The notes under the pieces were generated by a model. That model saw only the letters and a program-made list of their open reading frames with translations, did not search any database and had not been told where the DNA came from. From positions 62,001 through 126,000 of the forward strand of contig CAKQYS010000004.1 in assembly GCA_934293375.1 (NCBI GenBank): DNA of 64,000 nucleotides, given 5' to 3'. Position numbers and translations under genes: made by a program. Below are positions 16,901-25,300 of the stretch, one piece after another. Numbering within the stretch: position 1 is the stretch's first letter; each line of letters starts with the position of its first letter. The DNA is from an uncultured Lachnospiraceae bacterium. Its GTDB lineage: Bacteria; Bacillota; Clostridia; Lachnospirales; Lachnospiraceae.

Positions 16901-18040
16901 ATTGTCGATTCTCTTTGTTCCGGCATCATAAGAACCCACATGGGCATATGCACCTGCAATACCACCTGCATAATTCTCTGACACGATATTTCCATGATTA
17001 TAACAATTCTTAATATATGTATGCGCATCCACATTTGCGTAACTGATTCCAATGATTCCGCCTGCATAGCCGGAAGCACTTGTTGTATTCACATTTGCCT
17101 CATTATAGCATTGATCGATTGTACACAACGCCCCAAAATGAGGATATGCATACCCCAAAATACCGCCAACATACTGCCCCCCTTGGACTTTTCCGGTATT
17201 ATAACAGTACTCTATTTGAATTGTACCTTTATCATCGCCTATTTGCTTGCCAATAATGCCACCTGCATTTCCATCCTCTGTATTGCTACATATGATATTC
17301 CCTTTATTGATACAACCTGACACTACCGTAGCATGAAAATCCTGATTCGCAAGGCCAATGATACCACCAACATTCTTGGAGCCATATACCTCTGCATAAT
17401 TTATACAATTCTCAACAGTAAACTGCGTTGTATTCCCAAAACTATCAATCTCACCGGCAATACCACCCAATTCTCCGCTTCCTCTAATCACACCATCGAC
17501 ACTGCAATTCTGAATACTTCCCAAACTGTTTGCCTTGCCGCACCCGACAATACCACCTGTTGCATTCTTTGTTCCGATAATATATGTATTTTTCAGATTG
17601 ACATTCTCTATGTCTCCGCCATCACATAACAGGAATAATCCATTCTCTCCATATAATCCATAGATTACATGCTGATTCCCATTAAAATGTGCCTTAAAAT
17701 CATTGATCGAAGTCCATGTATTTAATCCGTTCGCATCCTCCTCCCAATGATTATAGTTTTGTATATCGTTAAGATAAATGTCATTGCTAAGTTCAACATA
17801 GTATTTATTAGAGCTACCCCATTGCCCTGCTACAGTTGCAAAATATGCCAACTGCGATGCTGTAGCTATGATAAACGGATTCTCTTGTGATCCATCTCCG
17901 CTTTCAAATGATGTCGCAACTGTTCCGTCCCAGACATCATATGTTATCTCCTCATCCTCTGCATACACAACTGTCCCTGTATTTGCAAAAATACAACAGA
18001 TCAATATACACATAAGCACGAATACAAATGGTTTCCTCAT
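13928..18040 (-). CDS. Large secreted GLUG-repeat / bacterial Ig-like surface protein
   Basis: This 1370-residue protein starts with a signal peptide (about residues 1-27). A region with GLUG-like repeats follows (about 150-430; repeated GGIxGxA and NCYNxGxV units expected to form a beta-helix), then a long helical region (about 480-900). The C-terminal part is beta-rich, with three Ig-like modules: one BIG2-type (about 1100-1190) and two closely similar KWSSSNT(A/R)YATV modules (about 1230-1370). No LPxTG signal or C-terminal membrane helix is seen; the lysine-rich end may bind the wall. The start ATG overlaps the stop of the upstream small gene's -1 frame (ATGA). Probably an adhesin or wall-associated protein. 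Confidence 0.85.
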   Translation of the reverse strand: MRKPFVFVLMCILICCIFANTGTVVYAEDEEITYDVWDGTVATSFESGDGSQENPFIIATASQLAYFATVAGQWGSSNKYYVELSNDIYLNDIQNYNHWEEDANGLNTWTSINDFKAHFNGNQHVIYGLYGENGLFLLCDGGDIENVNLKNTYIIGTKNATGGIVGCGKANSLGSIQNCSVDGVIRGSGELGGIAGEIDSFGNTTQFTVENCINYAEVYGSKNVGGIIGLANQDFHATVVSGCINKGNIICSNTEDGNAGGIIGKQIGDDKGTIQIEYCYNTGKVQGGQYVGGILGYAYPHFGALCTIDQCYNEANVNTTSASGYAGGIIGISYANVDAHTYIKNCYNHGNIVSENYAGGIAGAYAHVGSYDAGTKRIDNSYNSGLVKGTYKSACIPFYTSSVFSNCYYLDVSCDNDKEKVGEALSEDAMRNQDNFHNFDFDSIWKMDTDYPILKWQQTDVERGADSKIVQMVSEYTSDAIYAQYEAIMNSDVSEQMKQQKYYELFSQYGFLDVLEGIHYLSNTTQKRYAYLNLMTDASFCATSYQYWLDHTTKGHMARTLLVADGLVFNNELNDWMSFKTYAESDYPGVAKYKEMLYDFMDATADKIMVENCVKSVKDVQKLAKNVNAAAKTYADDLIQKINHCETTDELQNLMASAEAKGVFVNLASSYDQDGNPEFSFKLDETTGFGKFAKAMKWSNKIMSLCTLGYDEIQDMISLNGRLEVYAQYRTFLTDIVNNTEYIPFQLRWAAQQILEEMEEGYSGIVKNIVIEILDQSDINSEVLKAIVGKTGAASLSAWLTTIQIESYFINKLADVGEMVKKEAYVEGYAYLASAFKTQLEKTKQAFLKNKTEKNAWNFYYNYNILYQLRYKGEEAYLAFSKVNGLAGALYDFGYTDKKLVVDDTIKMLNERCQFVYDDEKELPESCQFAAKAVIKCPVNVMVYDEAGTEIAVLRDGVESDITNAYGRFAVVYNAYAGDYQKVLCFANADSDYRIRIQGTDAGFVTMEMASKQTDDTVYAFRNIEMQKDGAIETSIHQMTQDNSYSIDTDGDGIADTVKPVEVISHQYVPVTAVTFDKSSVDMLVGDSVMMKPGILPENASNQDLTWLSGNPGIVMVKDGKLYAVSTGQTSIYVIAQDNTDISATCVVTVSSKDTGLTGDDTKVPEKPALPGDDTSSGASQNPQGDSLSATQDADRIIEIHITGMSHRIAAGKKIKLTIKGMSKYEAAKRVKWSSSNTAYATVSAKGVVMTKKKGIGKTVTIRATATDGSGSTASYKIQILKHAVRKLQHKTTAKTIKCGKKLKLKLRILTTGKTANTKLKWTSSNTRYATVTQKGVVTAKKAGKGKTVRITAMATDGSGKKLKIKLKIQ

Positions 18041-18254
18041 AATTTGTGTTCCCTATAAGAAGCTAATTCTGCCGCATCATCCATCACAATTCCTTTTTTC
18101 GTATCTGCTCCAGCTTTAAGAATGCCTCTTTCCTTTCCTCTTTATTATCATTATATAATCCGTTTACCCCTTGCATAATCTGAATCACAAAGGATAGCTT
18201 ATCTTCTGGAATCTTTTCCAGCTCCATAAGTGCACTCTGTCTTAATTCTGTCAT
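18037..18254 (-). CDS. RelB/antitoxin-like small protein with a -1 frameshift site
   Basis: AGGAGG lies 9 bases before the ATG at 18254. The zero frame gives 56 residues (MTELRQSALMELEKIPEDKL and on) ending at TGA 18086-18084. Just before the end the sequence reads CGA AAA AAG, which contains the slippery heptamer A AAA AAG in the correct phase. A -1 shift there gives a 72-residue protein whose tail (GIVMDDAAELASYREHKL) is what small antitoxin-like proteins of this type normally carry. That frame ends at 18037, overlapping the start of the next gene as ATGA. Either programmed frameshifting or a one-base loss in the A6 run explains it. No toxin partner is adjacent. Confidence 0.6.
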
Positions 18255-18361
18255 AATCCATACCTCCTAATTTTCTTAATATATCTTCTGTTCATCCGAA
18301 TGTAAGCAAAATATCTGCTCCTCACCCTATCTTCTTCATGATATTACACCCACTAAGTATT

Positions 18362-18389
18362 AGTATACACAAACAACGATAGAATTCAA
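18362..18389 (-). promoter_or_regulatory. Candidate promoter of the small gene and surface protein
   Basis: On the minus strand TTGAAT (18389-18384) and TATACT (18367-18362) are 16 bases apart, giving a leader of about 100 bases before the ATG at 18254. It would drive the antitoxin-like gene and the coupled GLUG protein. No merR terminator was found in this gap. Confidence 0.5.
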
Positions 18390-18408
18390 CGCAAATATTG
18401 CTTCGATC

Positions 18409-19791
18409 CTACTCCACAATCTCCCGCAGCTCATCGGCATAATCCCGCCAGTATTCGTAGGTCAGCTTCTTCTTGAGCTTCTCCCAGTCGCACGCCTTCA
18501 GTGGGATATGCATATCATGAAACTTCTCTGTCAGCATTTTGGCATAGCTGTCTGTATCGTCCGGATAGCGGTCCTCCGGCAGGGACGAACCCGATATACC
18601 GCTGCCAAGACAGCTCGCCCGGAATCCATCCTGCATGACAACTGTATAATTCAGACAACCGTCAAAGTCTGCCCGCAATTCATAGTGATCCACATCTTCC
18701 CATGTATAGGTTTTCGTGTGCCAAAGGGTTCTGTCAATCACGCCATCCTCCGTGAAAACGGTAAAACACAAACTATATAAAACAAGCACAAGCAGATATG
18801 CCCCAATGGATAAAAGCAGTACCTTCGTCTTCACCCGTCCCGGCAAATGTGCCCGAAAGCCTTCCATACCCTCTCCCAATCTTCCGAAAATACCATGTCT
18901 GCCATACAGCCAGACGATGACACAGAACAAATACATTCCCACAATGAAATATAACAGCCATAGCTTACTGGTTGTCACATAGGGAAAATCTCCTAACAGG
19001 GCAGATGTAATGCATCGGTCAGAAACCAAGAGTCCCCCAAAAAAGACAACCGGAAGATATAACAGTGCCCCTATCACCTTCAACACCTTCTGCCATGCTT
19101 TTAATTGCTTCGGTTCCGGTAGATCTGCATCCCGGTATCTGCGATTGAGCACAAATAACGGAAATGTAATCAGTGTCATAAACGCAAACAAAACAAATGG
19201 ATAGCCAAATCCTTCCACGAAGGTGCCTGTATGCCAGATCACCTTCGCCATGCCGCGCACAACGCATAACAATAGTAATACTGCTATCGTAATCAGCCAT
19301 CCCTTTTTCTTCACGAGCTTGTCAGCCGGAAACAGAAACGGTCCACACCACATTGCCAGCCATGACTGCTTTTCAAACTCCAGATAATCATTTACGATAT
19401 CTACAAAACGCGCGCCCTGTGTCTGCTCCTCATGCAGCCTGTTCCAATAAAAATCATCCGTCAAATGGACAGCCGCCTGATCATCCTTCTGCATTTCCTC
19501 GCACAGACGGATCGCACCATGAATCTCTGCAAGTTGTCTGGTCAGCTGCTCCATATTCGTGGCAAGCACATCCTGCAGCTCGATCTGTCCGGCAAATAAC
19601 TCCCGCATATCCGGAATCGTCACGCCCAGCTTCCGCAGAATGATAATTTTCTTTAACTGCTCCATATCCTTCTCACAATAGTCCCGATATCCATTTTCCC
19701 CACGCTTCGGTGACAACAGACCTTCCTTTTCATAAAATCTGATATTCGCTTTTGAAATCTGCAGTCTCGCTTCTACCTCGTTAATTTTCAT
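18409..19791 (-). CDS. MerR-family regulator tethered to a multi-pass membrane domain
   Basis: This 460-residue protein has a MerR DNA-binding domain (residues 1-70: INEVEARLQISKANIRFYEKEGLL, then NGYRDY) and a coiled dimerisation helix (about 75-110). After a linker come at least five membrane helices (about 165-345) and a C-terminal soluble region with WEDVDHYELR, a DUF-like extracytoplasmic or cytoplasmic tail. AAAGGAGG precedes the ATG. Membrane-bound MerR proteins are known in Firmicutes, but their signals are mostly unknown. Its own promoter has a MerR-type operator, so it is probably autoregulated. No obvious target operon is adjacent on this strand. Confidence 0.88.
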   Translation of the reverse strand: MKINEVEARLQISKANIRFYEKEGLLSPKRGENGYRDYCEKDMEQLKKIIILRKLGVTIPDMRELFAGQIELQDVLATNMEQLTRQLAEIHGAIRLCEEMQKDDQAAVHLTDDFYWNRLHEEQTQGARFVDIVNDYLEFEKQSWLAMWCGPFLFPADKLVKKKGWLITIAVLLLLCVVRGMAKVIWHTGTFVEGFGYPFVLFAFMTLITFPLFVLNRRYRDADLPEPKQLKAWQKVLKVIGALLYLPVVFFGGLLVSDRCITSALLGDFPYVTTSKLWLLYFIVGMYLFCVIVWLYGRHGIFGRLGEGMEGFRAHLPGRVKTKVLLLSIGAYLLVLVLYSLCFTVFTEDGVIDRTLWHTKTYTWEDVDHYELRADFDGCLNYTVVMQDGFRASCLGSGISGSSLPEDRYPDDTDSYAKMLTEKFHDMHIPLKACDWEKLKKKLTYEYWRDYADELREIVE

Positions 19792-19815
19792 CGCCTGTCC
19801 TCCTTTATTTCCCCA

Positions 19816-19846
19816 AATATAAAGGATAAAGTCACTTTAAGGTCAA
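19816..19846 (-). promoter_or_regulatory. MerR-type promoter and operator of the membrane regulator
   Basis: On the minus strand TTGACC (19846-19841) and TATATT (19821-19816) are separated by 19 bases, the stretched spacing typical of MerR-activated promoters. A perfect palindrome TAAAGTCACTTTA (19827-19839) lies inside the spacer. This is the classical arrangement in which a MerR dimer twists the DNA to activate its own promoter. Confidence 0.78.
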
Positions 19847-19999
19847 GTATTTTCTTCATTATTACGCTTTTTTTGTAATAATCTTCTTAAATAATATCCA
19901 ATAAACCGCATTGAATCAATATATTTATAGAATGATTATCCAATTTATTTTCATTACCTTTTTCTGTTATACTTAATCATTAGAATTCTAAGCGCAAAC

Positions 20000-20044
20000 A
20001 AAAGCCATTACCGGGAATATCTTACATTCCTGATAATGGCTTTT
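20000..20044. terminator. Bidirectional terminator
   Basis: AAAAGCCATTA (from 20000) pairs with TAATGGCTTTT (ending 20044), with an inner GGGAAT/ATTCC pairing. It sits 34 bases after the small gene at 20079-20249 on the minus strand. The 208-base gap up to merR beyond it contains only the MerR promoter and AT-rich DNA. Confidence 0.8.
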
Positions 20045-20078
20045 GTATCCGTGATCATGACATGACAATTCGTATCTG

Positions 20079-20249
20079 CTATAAATATCCGCGAAGCTTG
20101 TCACACATAGAAAGCTCCAGCTTTATAATCTGATTGGCAATCTCCTTTGCCTTCTCATCCTGCACATCATCCAACACCTTATCGATGGATGCAATCCCCA
20201 TCTTAATCCCGGCATCACATTCACGCAGCAATTTGATCGTATCATCCAT
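20079..20249 (-). CDS. Small helical protein, probably an internally deleted DUF2383-like protein
   Basis: From the ATG at 20249 (AAGGAGG 8 bases upstream) 56 residues are encoded. The first half (MDDTIKLLRECDAGIKMG, then SIDKVLDDV) resembles the start of roughly 150-residue clostridial ferritin-like/DUF2383-type proteins. The last 20 residues (IIKLELSMCDKLRGYL) resemble their end. The middle, about 90-100 residues, is absent with the frame preserved. It is followed by a good terminator. A working short protein cannot be excluded. The family match is from memory. Confidence 0.6.
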   Translation of the reverse strand: MDDTIKLLRECDAGIKMGIASIDKVLDDVQDEKAKEIANQIIKLELSMCDKLRGYL

Positions 20250-20304
20250 ATCGCATACCTCCTTCATTTGAAGGTAGTATATGTAGATCTGCGGGTTTCA
20301 TCCA

Positions 20305-20352
20305 TAAAAATACCGCATACAGAGATTTTCATCCCTGCATGCGGCATTTTTT
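20305..20352. terminator. Bidirectional terminator after the Nim-like gene
   Basis: AAAAATACCGCATACAG pairs with CTGCATGCGGCATTTTT around a GATTTTCATC-containing loop. It overlaps the stop codon of the nim-like gene on the minus strand. Confidence 0.82.
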
Positions 20353-20842
20353 ATACATCCGCGCCACCATTCACCGGATTTGCCTTTGCTGTCAGCTCTG
20401 TCACCTTCAGTCTGGCAACAGCCGTTCTTGCAACTGCACTCTGGTTATATACGAAATCCTTTGTCTCCTCATGGCGTGCCATGATCACATCATCGATCGC
20501 ACGCTGTCTTTCGTCCCCATCCAGAAATGTTACCTCGGCATGTCCCATCACACTTTGATACCGCATTGTCACATCCTTCTGCTCCACCAGACAATCCATA
20601 CAGATCGGAATGTCCATCTCGAAGGAGCATACCGGATTCTTTGACAGCATTTCGTACTTTCTGCCTGCCATCGCACCATGAATATATAGAAATAACTGTC
20701 CATCCTGCACTGTATATGCGAAATTCACCGGCACAATATACGGATAATCGCCGTCTGCCAATCCCAGTCTTACAATCTCACAGGCATCCACAATCCGAAG
20801 GATCTCATCAAAATCTGTTACTTCTCTGTCTTTTCTACGCAT
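20351..20842 (-). CDS. Pyridoxamine 5'-phosphate oxidase-fold flavoprotein, Nim-like
   Basis: This 163-residue protein belongs to the split-barrel FMN-binding family that includes the nitroimidazole reductases NimA-F. It has the MRRKDREVTDFDEILRIVD start, a LGLADGDYPYIVPVNFAY strand pair, and IHGAMAGRKYEMLSKNPVCSFEMD, the cofactor-binding region of this family. Many such proteins are housekeeping flavoproteins, so drug resistance should not be assumed. It is 14 bases downstream of gltD, but the terminator at its end closes the unit. Confidence 0.88.
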   Translation of the reverse strand: MRRKDREVTDFDEILRIVDACEIVRLGLADGDYPYIVPVNFAYTVQDGQLFLYIHGAMAGRKYEMLSKNPVCSFEMDIPICMDCLVEQKDVTMRYQSVMGHAEVTFLDGDERQRAIDDVIMARHEETKDFVYNQSAVARTAVARLKVTELTAKANPVNGGADV

Positions 20843-20856
20843 CGTTTTTTCCTTTA

Positions 20857-22359
20857 TTATGCCAGATTGGAATATCCCATCAGTGCCTGATCGACTTCCT
20901 TTGCCACCTCACGGCCTTCCCGGATCGCCCATACAACAAGGGACTGTCCTCTATGCATATCGCCTGCTGCGAATACCTTCGGCACATTTGTTGCATAATG
21001 TCCCGGTGCCGTCTTTACATTGGTACGCTCATTCAGCTCTACGCCAAATGCCTTGGAAACATATTCCTGTGATCCTAAGAAGCCGGCTGCGATCAGAACA
21101 AGATCACACTCAATCTCATACTGGCTGTTAGGCACCTCACTCATACTCATGCGCCCGGTCTTCGGATCCTTCTTCCAGTCAAGCATGACACAGATAGCCT
21201 TTGTCACATTTCCATCCTTATCCTTGACAAATTCCTTCACAGTTGTCTGATAGATTCTCAGATCCTCACCATAGACTGCAATGGCTTCTTCCTGACCATA
21301 GTCCGTCTTCGCCACTCTTGGCCACTCCGGCCATGGATTATTCTCCGCTCTTGTATCCGGCAGCTTCGGCATCATTTCCAACTGCATGACAACCGATGCC
21401 CCATGTCTGACAGATGTACCGACACAGTCATTTCCGGTATCACCGCCACCGATGACAAGCACCTTCTTATCCTTGGCATTGACATAATTACCATCCCTGA
21501 GGTTGGAATCTAACAGACTCTTTGTCGTAGCCTTCAGAAAATCCACGGCGAAATAGATACCCTTGGCATCTCTGCCCGGCACCTTGATGTCTCTTGGATT
21601 GGATGCACCACACGCCAGGATCACGCTATCATACTCTGCTAACAGCTTATCTGCAGGGTATCCACCCTTAGACTTCGGTGCACCGACATTGACATCGGTC
21701 ACAAACTGTACGCCCTCTTCCTTCATAACATTGATCTTGCGGTCAATGTACTGCTTCTCCAGCTTCATATTCGGAATACCATACATCAAAAGTCCACCGA
21801 CACGGTCACTCCGTTCAAATACCGTGACTTCATGCCCCCGCTTATTGAGCTGGTCTGCCGCTGCCAGACCGGATGGACCGGAACCCACGATTGCTACACG
21901 CTTGCCTGTTCTGACAGATGGAGCTTTCGCTGCTGCATATCCTTTTTCGTATGCATTTTCAATGATCCAGTTCTCGTTCTCCTTAATGGATACCGGAAGA
22001 CCGTTCAGATTACAGGTACATGCCGCCTCACATGGTGCCGGACACACTCTTGATGTGAATTCCGGGAAGTTATTTGTCTTGTGTAGTCGATGATATGCCT
22101 GTTCTAAATTACCGTTAAAAATCAGATCATTCCATTCCGGAATCAGATTGTTCAGCGGACAACCGGAAGCCATGCCGTTGATCAACAGACCGGACTGGCA
22201 AAATGGCACTCCGCAATCCATACATCTCGCACCCTGACACTTATGCTGCTGTGCAGATAACGGCGTATGGAATTCGTTGAAATTCTTGATACGCTGTTTC
22301 GGCGGAACCGCTGGTGCATTTTCTCTCTCATATTCTAAAAAACCTGTTGGCTTGCCCAT
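20857..22359 (-). CDS. gltD: Glutamate synthase small subunit
   Basis: This 500-residue iron-sulfur flavoprotein passes electrons from NAD(P)H to the large subunit for glutamate synthesis from 2-oxoglutarate and glutamine. It begins GKPTGFLEYERENAP and has the N-terminal cysteine clusters (CMDCGVPFC, CPLNNLIPEW, CPAPCEAACTC). The FAD motif GSGPSGLAAADQL lies near residue 157 and the NAD(P)H motif GGGDTGNDCVGT near 302. The C-terminal FAAGDMHRGQSLVVWAI closes the FAD site. It follows gltB by 20 bases in one operon. Confidence 0.96.
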   Translation of the reverse strand: MGKPTGFLEYERENAPAVPPKQRIKNFNEFHTPLSAQQHKCQGARCMDCGVPFCQSGLLINGMASGCPLNNLIPEWNDLIFNGNLEQAYHRLHKTNNFPEFTSRVCPAPCEAACTCNLNGLPVSIKENENWIIENAYEKGYAAAKAPSVRTGKRVAIVGSGPSGLAAADQLNKRGHEVTVFERSDRVGGLLMYGIPNMKLEKQYIDRKINVMKEEGVQFVTDVNVGAPKSKGGYPADKLLAEYDSVILACGASNPRDIKVPGRDAKGIYFAVDFLKATTKSLLDSNLRDGNYVNAKDKKVLVIGGGDTGNDCVGTSVRHGASVVMQLEMMPKLPDTRAENNPWPEWPRVAKTDYGQEEAIAVYGEDLRIYQTTVKEFVKDKDGNVTKAICVMLDWKKDPKTGRMSMSEVPNSQYEIECDLVLIAAGFLGSQEYVSKAFGVELNERTNVKTAPGHYATNVPKVFAAGDMHRGQSLVVWAIREGREVAKEVDQALMGYSNLA

Positions 22360-22379
22360 TCCATATCCCTCCTGTCCGC

Positions 22380-25300
22380 TTAATGCTTAATTGCATAGAA
22401 GGCTTCGATCTGTGCCTGCTCACTTGACAGACCCTTCTCTTCCATCTGTACAATCATATTCATCATCTTCTTATAATCATGTGGTATGATCTTCTTAAAC
22501 TTCGGCAGATACTCTCCGAAATTATCCAGAATTTCCTTACCGATCTCCGAATTTGTATAGGCTACATGCTCACTGATGATATCTTTTAATTCCATAACAT
22601 CATACTTATCTGATACCGGACCGAACTCAACCATTTCCTTATTCAGCTTCATATACAGGTCATTGTTCTCATCGAGTACATATGCGATACCGCCGCTCAT
22701 ACCGGCAGCAAAATTCTTTCCGGTCTGACCTAATACGACAACGCGGCCGCCCGTCATATACTCGCAGCCATGATCGCCTACACCTTCAACAACCGCCGTG
22801 GCACCGGAATTCCGGACTGCAAAACGCTCACCGGCCACACCATTGATAAATGCCTTACCACTCGTTGCACCATACAAGGCAACATTACCGATAATGATAT
22901 TCTCATTCTGCTTAAATGTCACACCCGTTGGTGGATACACGATCAGCTTACCACCGGAAAGTCCCTTGCCGAAATAATCATTGCTGTCACCGACAAGCTC
23001 CAGTGTCAGTCCCTTTGGTATAAATGCACCAAAGCTCTGTCCACCGGCACCATTACACTTCACTGTATAGGTATCTTCCGGCAATGTGTTATAGTAACGC
23101 TTTGTGATCTCTGCACCGAAAATCGTACCAACCGAACGATCCGTATTCGTAACATCGATCTCTACGCTCTTCTTCTGTCCCTTCTCTAATGCCGTCTTCA
23201 TCTTGGCAAGCAATACTCTCTCATCCACAGTCTTTTCCAGTCCAAAATCATATACATTCTTATCTGCATACACGATCTTGTTCTGCTTGGATTCGGCAAA
23301 TGGATTCTCAAGAATTCTTGACAGATCCACATTTTTCTCTGCAGCAGCGTCCTTGGCAACCAGCAGATCGGTTCTGCCGACCAGCTCATCTACCGTGTGT
23401 ACGCCAAGCTTTGCCATGTACTCACGAAGCTCCTGTGCCACAAACCGCATGAAGTTCACAACATACTCCGGCTTGCCCTTGAATCTCTTACGAAGCTCCG
23501 GATTCTGTGTCGCAATACCAACCGGGCAGGTATCCAGATTACATACACGCATCATCACACAGCCCATTGTTACAAGCGGAGCCGTCGCAAATCCAAATTC
23601 CTCCGCACCCAGCATCGCAGCGATAGCAACATCACGACCACTCATCAGCTTACCATCTGTCTCAATGATCACCTTATTTCTAAGGTCATTCATGATCAGT
23701 GTCTGATGGGTCTCAGCCAGACCCAGCTCCCAAGGCAGTCCCGCATTGTAAATGGAATTTCTTGGTGCTGCACCGGTACCTCCGTCATAGCCGGAGATCA
23801 GAATGACCTGTGCACCGGCCTTTGCCACACCGGCAGCAACCGTACCGACACCTGCCTCGGATACCAGTTTGACAGAAATTCTTGCATCTTTATTTGCATT
23901 CTTGCAATCATAAATAAGCTGTGCCAGATCCTCAATCGAATAGATATCATGATGTGGCGGTGGTGAGATCAGGCCTACACCAGGGGTTGAATGACGGGTC
24001 TTGGCAATCCATGGATATACCTTTCCACCCGGCAGATGTCCACCCTCACCAGGCTTTGCACCCTGTGCCATCTTGATCTGAATCTCCTTTGCAGATGTCA
24101 GATACTTAGAGGTCACACCAAATCTTCCGGAAGCCACCTGCTTGATCGCAGAGCAGCGGTTCTTGCCATCCGGTCCGATGGATAATCTCTCCAGATCCTC
24201 ACCGCCTTCACCGGAATTCGACTTGCCGCCGAGCATATTCATTGCAATCGCAAGCGTCTCATGCGCCTCCTGCGAAATAGAACCATATGACATCGCACCT
24301 GTCTTAAACCGCTTTACAATGCTGTCGACCGGCTCAACCTCTTCAATCGGCAGCGGTTTCTTTGCGAATTTAAAATCCATCAGACCCCGAAGGTTCATAT
24401 AATCATCTTCCTGATTCAGCATTGCCGTATACTGCTTAAACAGATCGTAGCTTCCGGTCCATGCAGCCTCCTGCAGAAGATGAATTGTCTGTGGATTGTA
24501 CAAATGCTCTTCCTTACCGCTTCTGTACTTGTGGCTGCCGGCACTCTCTAATGAAGTATCAATATCCAGTCCCAGCGGATCAAATGCAGAGGAATGCAGC
24601 TCATCTACCATCGTCTGGATATCCTCAATGCTCCGGCCACCAATACGGCTCACGGTATTCGTAAAGTATTTCTTCACTACATTTTCATCCAATCCGATTG
24701 CTTCAAAGTTCTGGGAACCCTGATATGACTGGATCGTAGAAATACCCATCTTGGATGCGATCTTAACAATTCCATGCAGTACCGCATCATTATAATCATT
24801 GACAGCTGCATAATAATCCTTATCCAGCATTCTGCTGTCAATCAGCTGCTTGATCGTATCGAGTGCCAGATATGGATTGATCGCACAGGCACCATATCCG
24901 AGCAGTGTTGCAAAATGATGTACCTCTCTAGGCTCCGCACTCTCTAAGATCATCGCAACAGAGGTTCTCTTCTTCGTGCGTACCAGATGCTGCTGCATTG
25001 CCGAAACAGCCAGCAATGACGGAATCGCAACATGATTCTCATCCACACCACGGTCAGACAGGATCATGATGTTCACACCATCCCGAAACAGCCTGTCTGC
25101 CTCGATGTACAGTCTGTCGATCGCACGCTCTAATGAGGTGTTCTTATAATAGGTAATCGGAATCACACCAACCTTCAGCCCGTCAATATGCATATTCTTA
25201 ATCTTCAAGATATCTGTATTGGTCAGGATCGGATTATGCACCTTCAATACATGGCAGTTATCCGGTGTCTCTGTCAGAAGATTTCCATCCTTGCCGATAT

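Noticed and set aside
20351..20842. Nitroimidazole resistance gene
   Set aside because: The fold matches the Nim group, but many chromosomal members are ordinary flavoproteins and no mobile element or strong IS promoter is adjacent.
23104..23706. Plus-strand open frame of 200 codons opposite gltB
   Set aside because: Shadow of the conserved synthase domain and iron-sulfur region on the minus strand.
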